A stretch of 64,000 bases of DNA from Leptoclinus maculatus (GCA_032191485.1 JAVDOI010000010.1:24436555-24500554), one strand, 5' to 3'. Numbered from the stretch's first letter, positions 8,909 through 20,445 are shown. Notes: generated from the sequence alone by a model not told the origin. Numbers and translations: made by a program.

Positions 8909-10724
8909 AGAGCTTTGTTGGAGGCTTTGACCACTGGCAGCAGCCTCAGAAGAGCCTCCTCTGAAGCAGAGTATTTCTTCAGGTCAAACACGTCCAGATC
9001 TTTTTCTGATGTCAGTAAGATGAAGACCAGAGCTGACCACTGAGCAGGAGACAGTTTATCTGTGGAGAGAGGTCCTGAACTCAGGGACTGTTGGATCTCC
9101 TCCACTAGAGAACCATCATTCAGTTCATTCAGACAGTGGAACAGATTGATGCTTTTCTCTGGAGACAGTTTCTCGTTGAGCTTCTCCTTGATGTACTGGA
9201 CTGTTTCCTGATTGGTCCGTGAGCTACTTTTCTTTTTCAGTAGGTCTTGTAGATGAGCCCGATTGGTCTCCAGTGAAAGACCCAGGAAGAATCGGAGGAA
9301 CAGGTCCAGGTGTCCGTTTGGACTCTTCAAGGCCTTGTCAATAAAAAACCTGTGGACCTTTGTAGTAGATGTGTTGCCACAAGTTTGCCCTGGCTCCAAC
9401 ATCACATTCTTGTTTCTGTTAATGACTTCCATTCTTACGTAGAGTGCTGCCAGAAACTCCTGAACACTCAGATGGACAAAGCTAAACATCTTGTCTTTAT
9501 TCTTCCTCCCACGTTCCACTTTGAAGATCTCTGTGAACACTCCTGAGCACTTTGAGGCTTCACTGACATCAATGCCACTCTTTTTCAGATCTTTGTCATA
9601 GAAGATCAAATTGCCCTCTTCCAGCTGGTGAAAAGACAGTTTTGCTAATGACTTAATGTACTGATTGAACTTTTTTTGGTCATACTTCTTTTTCGTCTGA
9701 CCTTTCTGAAACACCAAGAATTCTGCGTACATCTCAGTCAGGGTCTTGGGCAGCTCTCCTTCCTCTCTGGTCTTCATCACATCCTCCAGAACTGTACCAG
9801 TGATCCAGCAGAAGACTGGGATGTGGCACATGATGTGGAGGCTTCGTGAGGTCTTGATGTGGGAGATGATCCTGCTGGCCTGCTCCTTATCACTGAACCT
9901 CTTCTTGAAGTACTCCTCCTTCTGTTGGTCAGTGAACCCTCTGACCTCTGTCACCATGCCAACAAAATCACGATGGATCTGATAGGCTGCTGCAGGTCGT
10001 GTGGTTATCCAGAGGCGAGCAGAGGGAAGCAGTTTCCCCCTGATGAGGTTCGTCAGCAGCACATCCACTGAGGTGGACTCTGTCACATCAGTCAGGATCT
10101 TATTGTTGTCGAAGTCCAGGCGGCTCTCATCCAGTCCATCCAAAACAAACAGAAGTTTGAATTTACTCTTGTTGTAGTTGGTGTTTGCTGATGACTGCAG
10201 AGATGTGAAGATGTGATTAAGAGCTTCTCTCTTGATGTCTTTCGTCTCATCGATACATTCATGAATGAGCTCTGCCAAACAAAACTTTTCTTCCTTCATA
10301 TTCAGCATGTGGAAGGTGAAGGGGAAAATGAGATGCACATCTTGATTGGTTTTTTTTCCAGCCCAGTCCAACACAAACTTACGCACAAGAAATGTTTTTC
10401 CAATTCCTGCGATTCCATTGGTCAGTACTGTTCTTATGGGTCTGTGTCCTCCAGACGGGGGTTTGAATATGTCGCTGGGTTGAATTGATTTCTCTTCATC
10501 TGCTGGCCTCTTCGCCCTCTTCGCCTCAATCTGCATGACCTCATGCTGAGTGTTGATGTGTATGTCAGCCCCTGCTGTGATGTACAGCTCTGTGTAGATC
10601 TCATCCAGAGGTTTCTCATCACTCTTCTCCGACCACCCCGGTTGTACACACATGAACGTATCTTTAAAGAGTGATTGAAGCGTTTGTTGGTAAAATGAGA
10701 TGTGTTCTCCCAGAACCATCTCGT
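8909..10724 (-). CDS. NLR gene, FISNA-NACHT exon
   Basis: One uninterrupted 1,816-bp exon encodes about 604 residues and is the signalling core of a teleost NLR (NLRC3-like / 'fish-specific NLR' group). Residues 1-75 or so match the FISNA segment that precedes NACHT in fish. Walker A is GIAGIGKT (about 104-111) and Walker B is LLFVLDGLDESR (about 191-202). Downstream are LWITTRPAAA (sensor 1) and MFSFVHLSVQEFLAALYV, the winged-helix end of NACHT, followed by the NACHT-associated helices. The family binds ATP and oligomerises in the cytosol as an innate immune sensor. The exon begins after a TACAG acceptor in phase 1 and ends at a GTAAGT donor. An in-frame Met lies just upstream at 10,743, but the splice acceptor and phase match with the upstream exon favour the spliced start. 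No stop or frameshift was found, so the gene may be functional. Confidence 0.93.
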
Positions 10725-10859
10725 CTGTATTGAACACAAACATGAAAAATAGAATTATTATTAGATTGTTTGTCTACAGTTGGAGGAGCAGAACACAAAT
10801 GGTCTTTTGCTAAAGGACTGTCTTCCTCAGATTAACAAAAAACTTGTCCTTGTCTTTTG

Positions 10860-11195
10860 TCTGGTCTGATTAGAAGAGAAGACATTCATCCCACTTTGGA
10901 TGGAGCAGATCGAGAAATCTGATCGAGTTTATTGGAGGACTTAATCCCTGAAAACCCAGAGTTCAGACCAGGAAGCAGAGTAGCAGTCTTAAACGCTTCT
11001 CTACGCTTCCATTAGAGCAGTTACCATCCTAAACCCCATAGAGACTGTGTCTGACACTTAAACAATAAAGAATAAGTAGAAGAGGAGCTCTACACATGTG
11101 GACTCTTAGATATCAGATGTTGATTCATTTTGTCTGACTGAAACCTGGCTGTGTGAAGAAGAATATGTCAGCCTAAATGAATCATATTAATAATA
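10860..11195 (+). mobile_element. LINE endonuclease fragment
   Basis: In broken frames the region reads like the start of a LINE ORF2 endonuclease. The clearest block, at about 11,124-11,190, is FCLTETWLCEEEYVSLNES, the conserved T-E-T-W-L endonuclease signature of CR1/L2/Rex-type LINEs. Stops interrupt the upstream part. It is a short decayed piece in the intron between the NACHT exon and the linker exon. Confidence 0.6.
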
Positions 11196-11267
11196 ATGAA
11201 TAACCACACCCTCAACCTTGTTCTGGCATATGATATTGAAATTAACACATAATAGTGTTTCCAAAGA

Positions 11268-11287
11268 GGGGGGGGGGGGGGGGGGGG
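11268..11287. repeat. Poly(G) run
   Basis: About 20 consecutive guanines on the plus strand next to the start of a duplicated segment. Such runs are error-prone in sequencing and can form G-quadruplex structure. Confidence 0.8.
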
Positions 11288-11293
11288 ACCCTC

Positions 11294-11483
11294 CGGATCA
11301 AACCACTTCAACCAGTACATGCGTGTCCATGTGTACGTCAGAAGTTAGGACTGAACTTCCTGCTGTAGCTGCAGAAGTCAAAGTGTTTGCTGCAGGTCTG
11401 ATGATGTTCACTCAAACTCCACAAAATGAAACTTGTACATTTTAAATAGCTTGTTTGTCATTTTCTTTTGGGGAACTGAATTT
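11294..11483 (+). repeat. Direct duplicate of the segment at 16,866-17,052
   Basis: About 185 bp are almost identical to 16,866-17,052, including the blocks 'catgtgtacgtcagaagttag', 'cctgctgtagctgcagaag' and 'gaaacttgtacattttaaat', in the same orientation. The other copy is continuous with a BEL/Pao polyprotein fragment. The two copies flank the 81-bp minisatellite array and lie about 5.57 kb apart. Confidence 0.85.
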
Positions 11484-11588
11484 AATGCTTCTTTGGAGTC
11501 ATAATGTCTCTCACAGAGGGTATTTCTGAAAACATGTACCACACTTTCTTCTCTCTTCCATACAAACCAGAGAATACAGCAGCTTTAC

Positions 11589-11648
11589 CTTCGCTCTGAC
11601 AGGAGGATGTTCCTCTGTTCTCTGAAGTCTCTCCAACATCAGCATCAT
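11589..11648 (-). CDS. NLR gene, short linker exon
   Basis: A 60-bp exon between the PYRIN and FISNA-NACHT exons. It has a CACAG acceptor and an AAG/GTAAAG donor, phase 1 on both sides, matching the PYRIN exon donor (phase 1) and the NACHT acceptor (phase 1). It encodes about 20 polar residues (DADVGETSENRGTSSCQSE), an unstructured linker of the kind found between these domains in fish NLRs. Being a multiple of three with symmetric phase, it could be skipped without a frameshift. It is supported by splice sites and phase only, so confidence is moderate. Confidence 0.65.
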
Positions 11649-11659
11649 CTGTGAGAGAG

Positions 11660-11955
11660 AGGTTACAGTAGGTGTTATTTTATACATTGGACTTATTACC
11701 TATTTCTTATCTTCAAGTTAACCCTGATTGGTAGTTAGTTTTTCTTCATTTTTCAGGTGTAAAACATGTTTCTGTGTTATGTACTGTAGGTTACATCATG
11801 TTGTCTGGGATAGACGATTAGTTGGAGTGTAATCGCTGTGGGACATTGTCAACACAGCTGTAGCTCCACAAACTATTCTTCATTTCTAGGTACGATTATT
11901 CTTTCATTCAATTATTACACATGGTTCTAAAATGGAGTCCATCCAAACATAAATA
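11660..11955. other. NLR intron sequence without recognised features
   Basis: AT-rich intron sequence between the linker exon and the Harbinger-like fragment. No motif or open frame of interest is seen. Confidence 0.5.
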
Positions 11956-11974
11956 ATGCGTTGTCATGAAGCTG

Positions 11975-12243
11975 ACAGGCTTTCACAACACAGCGGCACG
12001 TGAATGTGTAGAGACCGGACCAAACTATGTGTATGAATGTGTGTGTATAAACCATATGGTACAAACAATGAACAAGACGCTGCCGTATTTACGCATTTAT
12101 GACGTTATGTTGAGTGTTGATGGAGCTGCTACAATGTTAGCTTAGCATAGCACCGATCGATCCGAGCGCCATTAAGACAACAAGTATTTTAAAAGTTATT
12201 TGCTTGTCGTCTTGAGGAGAAAACTAACAAAACATGAATTCAG
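11975..12243 (-). mobile_element. Fragment of a Harbinger-like element, second copy of part of 61,271-62,220
   Basis: On the minus strand this segment matches 61,681-61,921 along its whole length. Shared blocks include 'gaattcatgttttgttag', 'caaataacttttaaaatactt', 'agctccatcaacactca', 'tttgtaccat' and 'agtttggtccggtctctac'. It is in opposite orientation to the copy in the cadps intron. The termini of the element are missing here. Confidence 0.75.
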
Positions 12244-12309
12244 ACTTTTTACAAATCTTCATCATTATGTAGTTATTTCACATCATTTTTAATCCATTTA
12301 TTGCAGTTA

Positions 12310-15300
12310 AATCACAGTTCATGACTACATGAACTTCTTTAATAATAAGATTATAACTATTAGAGAACATTAATAATGTATTCATATAGACCTCAGTAGT
12401 AATGACTTCATGGACTTCTTTAATAATAAGATCATAACTATTAGAGAACATTAATAATGTATTCATATAGACCTCAGTAGTAATGACTACATGAACTTCT
12501 TTAATGATAAGATTATAACTATTAGAGAACATTAATAATGTATTCATATAGACCTCAGTAGTAATGACTTCATGAACTTCTTTAATGATAAGATTATAAC
12601 TATTAGAGAACATTAATAATGTATTCATATAGACCTCAGTAGTAATGACTACATGAACTTCTTTAATAATAAGATTATAACTATTAGAGAACATTAATAA
12701 TGTATTCATATAGACCTCAGTAGTAATGACTTCATGGACTTCTTTAATGATAAGATTATAACTATTAGAGAACATTAATAATGTATTCATATAGACCTCA
12801 GTAGTAATGACTTCATGAACTTCTTTAATAATAAGATCATAACTATTAGAGAACATTAATAATGTATTCATATAGACCTCAGTAGTAATGACTACATGAA
12901 CTTCTTTAATAATAAGATTATAACTATTAGAGAACATTAATAATGTATTCATATAGACCTCAGTAGTAATGACTTCATGAACTTCTTTATTAATAAGATC
13001 ATAACTATTAGAGAACATTAATAATGTATTCATATAGACCTCAGTAGTAATGACTACATGAACTTCTTTAATAATAAGATCATAACTATTAGAGAACATT
13101 AATAATGTATTTAATAATAAGATCATAACTATTAGAGAACATTAATAATGTATTCATATAGACCTCAGTAGTAATGACTACATGAACTTCTTTAATAATA
13201 AGATCATAACTATTAGAGAACATTAATAATGTATTCATATAGACCTCAGTAGTAATGACTACATGAACTTCTTTAATAATAAGATTATAACTATTAGAGA
13301 ACATTAATAATGTATTCATATAGACCTCAGTAGTAATGACTTCATGGACTTCTTTAATAATAAGATCATAACTATTAGAGAACATTAATAATGTATTCAT
13401 ATAGACCTCAGTAGTAATGACTTCATGAACTTCTTTAATAATAAGGTTATAACTATTAGAGAACATTAATAATGTATTCATATAGACCTCAGTAGTAATG
13501 ACTACATGAACTTCTTTAATAATAAGATTATAACTATTAGAGAACATTAATAATGTATTCATATAGACCTCAGTAGTAATGACTACATGAACTTCTTTAA
13601 TAATAAGGTTATAACTATTAGAGAACATTAATAATGTATTCATATAGACCTCAGTAGTAATGACTACATGAACTTCTTTAATAATAAGATTATAACTATT
13701 AGAGAACATTAATAATGTATTCATATAGACCTCAGTAGTAATGACTACATGAACTTCTTTAATAATAAGATCATAACTATTAGAGAACATTAATAATGTA
13801 TTCATATAGACCTCAGTAGTAATGACTACATGAACTTCTTTAATAATAAGATCATAACTATTAGAGAACATTAATAATGTATTTAATAATAAGATCATAA
13901 CTATTAGAGAACATTAATAATGTATTCATATAGACCTCAGTAGTAATGACTACATGAACTTCTTTAATAATAAGATCATAACTATTAGAGAACATTAATA
14001 ATGTATTCATATAGACCTCAGTAGTAATGACTACATGAACTTCTTTAATAATAAGATTATAACTATTAGAGAACATTAATAATGTATTCATATAGACCTC
14101 AGTAGTAATGACTACATGAACTTCTTTAATAATAAGATTATAACTATTAGAGAACATTAATAATGTATTCATATAGACCTCAGTAGTAATGACTACATGA
14201 ACTTCTTTAATAATAAGATTATAACTATTAGAGAACATTAATAATGTATTCATATAGACCTCAGTAGTAATGACTTCATGAACTTCTTTAATAATAAGAT
14301 CATAACTATTAGAGAACATTAATAATGTATTCATATAGACCTCAGTAGTAATGACTACATGAACTTCTTTAATAATAAGATTATAACTATTAAAGAACAT
14401 TAATAATGTATTCATATAGACCTCAGTAGTAATGACTACATGAACTTCTTTAATAATAAGATCATAACTATTAGAGAACATTAATAATGTATTCATATAG
14501 ACCTCAGTAGTAATGACTACATGAACTTCTTTAATAATACGATTATAACTATTAGAGAACATTAATAATGTATTCATATAGACCTCAGTAGTAATGACTT
14601 CATGAACTTCTTTAATAATAAGATTATAACTATTAGAGAACATTAATAATGTATTCATATAGACCTCAGTAGTAATGACTTCATGAACTTCTTTAATAAT
14701 ATCATAACTATTAGAGAACATTAATAATGTATTCATATAGACCTCAGTAGTAATGACTTCATGAACTTCTTTAATAATAAGATCATAACTATTAGAGAAC
14801 ATTAATAATGTATTCATATAGACCTCAGTAGTAATGACTTCATGAACTGCTTTAATAATACGATTATAACTATTAGAGAACATTAATAATGTATTCATAT
14901 AGACCTCAGTAGTAATGACTACATGAACTTCTTTAATAATAAGATTATAACTATTAGAGAACATTAATAATGTATTCATATAGACCTCAGTAGTAATGAC
15001 TTCATGAACTTCTTTAATAATAAGATCATAACTATTAGAGAACATTAATAATGTATTCATATAGACCTCAGTAGTAATGACTACATGAACTTCTTTAATA
15101 ATAAGATTATAACTATTAGAGAACATTAATAATGTATTCATATAGACCTCAGTAGTAATGACTACATGAACTTCTTTAATAATAAGATCATAACTATTAG
15201 AGAACATTAATAATGTATTCATATAGACCTCAGTAGTAATGACTACATGAACTTCTTTAATAATACGATTATAACTATTAGAGAACATTAATAATGTATT

Positions 15301-16195
15301 CATATAGACCTCAGTAGTAATGACTACATGAACTTCTTTAATAATAAGATTATAACTATTAGAGAACATTAATAATGTATTCATATAGACCTCAGTAGTA
15401 ATGACTTCATGAACTGCTTTAATAATACGATTATAACTATTAGAGAACATTAATAATGTATTCATATAGACCTCAGTAGTAATGACTACATGAACTTCTT
15501 TAATAATAAGATTATAACTATTAGAGAACATTAATAATGTATTCATATAGACCTCAGTAGTAATGACTTCATGAACTTCTTTAATAATAAGATCATAACT
15601 ATTAGAGAACATTAATAATGTATTCATATAGACCTCAGTAGTAATGACTACATGAACTTCTTTAATAATAAGATTATAACTATTAGAGAACATTAATAAT
15701 GTATTCATATAGACCTCAGTAGTAATGACTACATGAACTTCTTTAATAATAAGATCATAACTATTAGAGAACATTAATAATGTATTCATATAGACCTCAG
15801 TAGTAATGACTACATGAACTTCTTTAATAATACGATTATAACTATTAGAGAACATTAATAATGTATTCATATAGACCTCAGTAGTAATGACTACATGAAC
15901 TTCTTTAATAATAAGATTATAACTATTAGAGAACATTAATAATGTATTCATATAGACCTCAGTAGTAATGACTTCATGAACTGCTTTAATAATACGATTA
16001 TAACTATTAGAGAACATTAATAATGTATTCATATAGACCTCAGTAGTAATGACTACATGAACTTCTTTAATGATAAGATTATAACTATTAGAGAACATTA
16101 ATAATGTATTCATATAGACCTCAGTAGTAATGACTTCATGAAATTCAATAATAAGATTATAACTATTAGAGAACATTAATAATGTATTCATAGAC
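12310..16195 (-). repeat. 81-bp minisatellite array, about 48 copies, with higher-order structure
   Basis: Tandem copies of an 81-bp AT-rich unit (core attcatatagacctcagtag) fill 3.9 kb of the intron between the PYRIN and linker exons. The unit length is divisible by three and the minus-strand frame has no stop, so apparent open frames of 282, 269 and 778 codons run through it; they have no start context, domain or splice support and are not genes. Variant order shows a seven-unit higher-order repeat (567 bp) in 14,850-16,080. Two identical truncated-unit junctions (about 13,108 and 13,879) lie 771 bp apart, another sign of block duplication. Confidence 0.93.
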
Positions 16196-16239
16196 ATTCA
16201 AGACCATCATGCTGGACTAAGATTACTATTACATTTTTC

Positions 16240-16860
16240 TAAACCCTGAACAAGCTTCATGCACGTCGAGGAGACACAGCAGTACTTTAACAGCCCTGGC
16301 AAGGGAACTAAGAGGATGCTGGGACAGACGGTATTCAATCTAACTGAGCATGACAACAACATGGCTCCGTCACTGAAAGACATCGTCTTCTTCGAGATAA
16401 AGGACCCAAACGTCTACAGAGACAACGTTAACAGTTGGGTTGCCCCACTGTCATTAAAAGAAACACGCCAGTCTTTGCAGAACAACAAAGTGCAGGTAGT
16501 CAAATGCTTTGCATCTCTACGATGAGCCTTAAAACTAAAAAAAACATGAGATGCAGGAACAGTATGTAGCATTCATGGAGAAGATCTTTGCCAACGGACG
16601 TGAGGAAGTAGCACCACCACTGAGAGAAGATGAGGAGTGCTGGTATCTCCCAACGTTTGGGTTCCAGCCCCCACAAAAACAAATCAGATCGTTGAATCAA
16701 GCTGCCATGACTTTGGTGTCTCCCTCAATGACTCTTTACAGGTCCTGACCTCAACAAATCCCTCCTTGTTGTCTTTTTACAACTTGTTCTGTTTTTAATG
16801 GCACAAGGACAACAACAAGGAAGTTGTTGAGTAACGGATGAAGGTCATCGTTTTCTGGCA
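16240..16860 (+). pseudogene. BEL/Pao retrotransposon pol fragment
   Basis: Two open frames (16,259-16,525 and 16,551-16,748) followed by a frame reading GPDLNKSLLVVF together match the region between protease and reverse transcriptase of BEL/Pao polyproteins. Characteristic blocks are NSWVAPLSLKETRQSLQNNK, FMEKIFANGREEVAPPL, EDEECWYLPTFG and the GPDLN motif at the start of the RT. BEL/Pao elements are LTR retrotransposons that copy through RNA. Stops and frame changes show it is dead, and the RT catalytic motif is absent. It lies directly beside the 81-bp array. Confidence 0.78.
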
Positions 16861-16865
16861 GGATC

Positions 16866-17052
16866 AGAACCACTTCAACCAGTCCATGTGTGTCCATGTG
16901 TACGTCAGAAGTTAGGACTGAACTTCCTGCTGTAGCTGCAGAAGTCAAAGTGTTTGCTGCAGGTCTGATGATGTTCACTCAAACTCCACAAAATGAAACT
17001 TGTACATTTTAAATAGCTTGTTGGTCATTTTCTTTTAGGGAACTGACTTTAA
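16866..17052 (+). repeat. Direct duplicate of the segment at 11,294-11,483
   Basis: Nearly identical to 11,294-11,483. This copy follows the BEL/Pao fragment without a break, so it is probably the original and the distal copy a duplicate. See the finding on the array flanks. Confidence 0.85.
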
Positions 17053-17160
17053 CCCAAACCCCAATACATAAACTCTCCGTCAATAACGTGCAGGATACTG
17101 CCGCTTTGTTCAATCTCCATCAACACATCAGCCTCATGTGCATAACAGCAGTATTTCATC

Positions 17161-17448
17161 TGTGACGACCCTCCCACTTGCCAGGCTGTGGGCCTGCTCG
17201 CTGATAGTTTCCTGGTGGGAGGAGCTGGGACACTCACCTGCACCAATCAGCCCAGCTGATTGGAGCCTCCAGGAAGGCTTAAAAGACGGGCCTTCTGGGA
17301 GTCTCTCTCTCTCTCACAGCAGGGTCTGCTGCACCAGCCTCATCAGTTGTGCATTATATGGCAGTTGTGTAGCTAAATAAACTGTTTTTTGGTTTAGATC
17401 TCTGTGTGGCCTCCCATTTTGTTGCCAGCCTTGAGCCAGGTGGTAACA
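17161..17448 (+). mobile_element. Solo-LTR-like segment
   Basis: A 288-bp segment begins TGTGACGACCC and ends GGTAACA (TG...CA). It contains a TATA-like 'cttaaaaga' at about 17,279 and an AATAAA at about 17,375 in the right order for promoter and polyadenylation signals of an LTR. No exact target duplication was found, and no partner LTR is present. It resembles Ty3-type LTRs in layout. It could be the LTR of the neighbouring BEL/Pao copy or an unrelated solo LTR. Confidence 0.5.
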
Positions 17449-17840
17449 CTGGCTAGTAACTCAGCTATTCCTATGAAAAAGAACGCGCCATAATTCCGAG
17501 ATATCCCACAAAATCATTTCATATGTTATCTACGTAGCCATGAACGAGGAAGTATAAAGACCACAAACGCCCACACAGGGTGAAAGGTGGATGGGTCCAA
17601 CAAACAGCGACCTTTGACCCAGCAGACAGATCACAGTACTTACATTAATATCTCAGTGTCTCAAACCAAGGAGTAAATAAAAGATGACTAAATCAGGTAG
17701 CGTCAGCACAATCTGTGCAATAATAATGATCCATCACCTGAGCCTTTTCTCATAATTAAGACCCTGTTCCATTACTACTACTGTGTTGCCCATTTGCTCA
17801 CTATTTGCATGAAAATACAAATGACTGAAGTGTGACTGAC

Positions 17841-18114
17841 CTTCTGGTCCTGGGCTGGTGTTTGGCAGCCTCTGCAGCAGATCATTCCTGGGTATCTGCT
17901 GTAAAACCTTCCTGGTGACCTCTAGAGCTCCATGAAGTCCAAAGGTCTGCACCATCAGATCCACAGTGTCCTGCCTATCTGCCTTCTCCAGCTTTATTCT
18001 TTTGATACCTTGGTAAGGTTCCATGAAGTCATGCTGCTGCAGACACCAGGTGAATTTCTTAAATTCATCTTCTTTTAAATCCTCCAGAGTGTTCAAAAGG
18101 TCCACTGACGTCAT
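17841..18114 (-). CDS. NLR gene, first coding exon: PYRIN domain
   Basis: The ATG at 18,112-18,114 begins a 91-residue PYRIN death-fold domain (start MTSVDLLNTLEDLKEDEFKK, then the helix FTWCLQQ and the tail ALEVTRKVLQQIPRNDLLQR). PYRIN domains recruit the adaptor ASC to form inflammasomes in the cytosol. The exon begins at 18,149 after a CTTCAG acceptor, giving 35 bp of 5' UTR, so a non-coding exon must lie upstream. It ends in phase 1 at GAAG/GTCAGT, matching the next exon. The length fits a complete PYRIN. Together the exons seen would encode about 1,000 residues in the order PYRIN, linker, FISNA, NACHT, five LRR modules. Confidence 0.9.
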
Positions 18115-18324
18115 CGTGGCTCTCTGCTAGAATCTGTCTGTTTCGTCACCTGAAGGAAAAACTGTTCAAATTACGTGTTGGAACCACAGAAACAATGGAA
18201 AGTCAAGTAGGAGTCAAACACATCCATGTGATCGCTCACAGCTAGTGATGTACTTTATACAGTGATGGGAGGAGAATGGGTCAAACAAACACAGGACTTT
18301 CAAACAGGTGTTCTTGAGTAAATA

Positions 18325-18426
18325 GTAAATGGACTGTACTTGTATAGAGAGCTCTTCCGACCACTCGAAGCGCTTTAACACTACATGTCATCATTCACCC
18401 ATTCATACACTGATGACAGAGGCTAC
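18325..18426 (+). repeat. Fish interspersed repeat, left half
   Basis: The left part ('gtaaatggactgtacttgtat', 'cattcacccattcatacac') of a dispersed fish repeat whose right part resumes at 20,264. The two halves are separated by the hAT element at 18,427-20,255. A short related piece lies at 41,746-41,815. Confidence 0.7.
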
Positions 18427-20255
18427 TAGGGGTGCAACGGATCACAAACCTCACGGTTCAGTGAGATTTGAGATATAATCTTAATTTTTCGGATGAGCAA
18501 AAAAAGGGGGAGGAGCCAAATATAACTTTGCTTTCCATTTATTAATTAAAGAACTTCAAGAACACTTAAAGCAAATAACTTTAGGCTATAGTCTTACATG
18601 AAAACAAAGATATTGAAGATGTCCAATTTGAAACAAAATGAAATAAATAAATACAAATAAAACATTCAAGAATCCTCAATTCTGTTAAGTTTAAGTGCAA
18701 CATGAGGTATGTTGATGTCCTCGTCCTTTGATCAATACTGAAAGAAAGAAACAGCCAGTGAGCTAGCTTCACTGTTTACACTGAACTGAACTGATCGGCA
18801 ACAACTTGGGTCTGTGTTTACTTCCTGTCTGTGTGACTCTCACAGAGGGGGCGTGTCTACAACACCTGTCTGTGTGACTCTCACAGAGGGGGCGTGTCTA
18901 CAGCACCTGTCTGTGTGACTCTCACAGAGGGGGCGTGTCTACAGCACCTGTCTGTGTGACTCTCACAGAGGGGGCGTGTCTACAGCACCTGTCTGTGTGA
19001 CTCTCACAGAGGGGGTGTGTCTACAGCTCCTGTCTGTGTGACTCTCACAGAGGGGGCGTGTCTACAGCACCTGTCTGTGTGACTCTCACAGAGGGGGCGT
19101 GTCTACAGCACCTGTCTGTGTGACTCTCACAGAGGGGGCGTGTCTACAGCACCTGTCTGTGTGACTCTCACAGAGGGGGTGTGTCTACAGCACCTGTCTG
19201 TGTGACTCTCACAGAGGGGGTGTGTCTACAGCTCCTGTCTGTGTGACTCTCACAGAGGGGGCGTGTCTACAGCACCTGTCTGTGTGACTCTCACAGAGGG
19301 GGCGTGTCTACAGCACCTGTCTGTGACTCTCACAGAGGGGGCGTGTCTACTGCACCTGTCTGTGTGACTCTCACATAGGGGGCGTGTCTACAGCACCTGT
19401 CTGTGTGACTCTCAGAGGGGGCGTGTCTACAGCACCTGTCTGTGTGACTCTCACAGAGGGGGTGTGTCTACAGCACCTGTCTGTGTGACTCTCACAGAGG
19501 GGGCGTGTCTTCATCACCTGTCTGTGTGACTCACAGAGGGGGCGTGTCTACAGCACCTGTCTGTGTGACTCTCACAGAGGGGGCGTGTCTACAGCACCTG
19601 TCTGTGTGACTCTCACAGAGGGGGCGTGTCTACAGCACCTGTCTGTGTGACTCTCACAGAGGGGGCGTGTCTTCATCACCTGTCTGTGTGACTCTCACAG
19701 AGGGGGCGTGTCTACAGCTCCTCCATGATGACGCGAGCGGTCAGTCTTTTGCTCTTCATAGAGGAACGATCTTCACACTGAAGTGGTGCATGAGGGGATT
19801 TCGTAGCGTGGCTCAAGCACTTTAACCAGAGTTTGAAATCCTTTGAGTGTCCCCCGTCACTGACAGACCGGATGGTGTCTCTTCACATGTGTGGACATGT
19901 CCGATGTATTGTCATTGTCGTGTGTCTCTCTTTAAACAACGCCTACATACCGTAACGGGTTTGTCCACCACCCTCATTATTAGTTACAGGGAAGACAAAA
20001 TGCTCCCAAACTTGCGACTTAAATGACGCCGGGGCTTGTGAAGTTCCTCCGCTCCTCTGCACCGTTAAATGCTTCTAACACGCTCCGTTCACGTGAACAC
20101 ACTACTGCTTTATATCTGTTCACTGACACTCTGCATTGATATTCGGGGACTTGTTACTTTAAAGACAGCAGTAGTACAACTTTATTACACACTTTGATGT
20201 ATAAAAAAGAAAAACCTGCGGTTCACAAGTGATCCGAACCGATCACTCACCACTA
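18427..20255 (+). mobile_element. Non-autonomous hAT element with 8-bp target duplication
   Basis: The element begins TAGGGGTGCAACGGATC and ends CGATCACTCACCACTA, imperfect inverted repeats, and is flanked by the exact 8-bp direct repeat gaggctac (18,419-18,426 and 20,256-20,263). The flanking sequence is one dispersed repeat cut in two, so the insertion point is unambiguous. There is no transposase frame. Nearly half of the interior is a 41-bp minisatellite (18,835-19,715). Confidence 0.88.
18835..19715 (+). repeat. 41-bp minisatellite inside the hAT, about 21 copies
   Basis: Tandem copies of a 41-bp unit built from 'ctgtctgtgtgactctcaca' and 'gagggggcgtgtctacagca' follow each other with few changes (c/t in ggcgtgt or ggtgtgt, and a few short deletions). 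GC-rich compared with the surrounding DNA. It contains CACCTG/CAGGTG-like E-box sequences and GGGGGCGTG boxes in every unit. Confidence 0.93.
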
Positions 20256-20263
20256 GAGGCTAC

Positions 20264-20445
20264 CATGCAAGGTCCCATCAGAACTATCTAACATTTATAC
20301 ACCGTGGGCACAGCTACGGGAGCTATCTGGGGTTAAGAGTCTTGCCCAAGGACACATCAACATGGACTAGCGGAGCCGGGTATCGAACCACCGATCCTCT
20401 GATCGAAGGTCGTTCCTGCTCTATCACTGAGCCACAGTCGCCCCT
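20264..20445 (+). repeat. Fish interspersed repeat, right half
   Basis: Continuation of the repeat at 18,325-18,426, with blocks 'cacagctacgggagctatc', 'aaggacacatcaacatg' and 'gagccgggtatcgaacc'. Related copies are at 5,045-5,215 and 49,945-50,115. Confidence 0.7.

Noticed and set aside
10725..10743. Translation start of the NACHT protein at the ATG at 10,743
   Set aside because: A good splice acceptor at 10,725-10,730 and matching phase with the linker and PYRIN exons make an upstream start at 18,114 more likely.
12278..16197. Stop-free frames of 282, 269 and 778 codons on the minus strand
   Set aside because: They are produced by an 81-bp tandem repeat whose length is a multiple of three; no domain, start context or splice evidence, and they lie in an NLR intron.
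18835..19715. Possible CRISPR-like or regulatory array
   Set aside because: Contiguous 41-bp units without spacers, within a hAT element.
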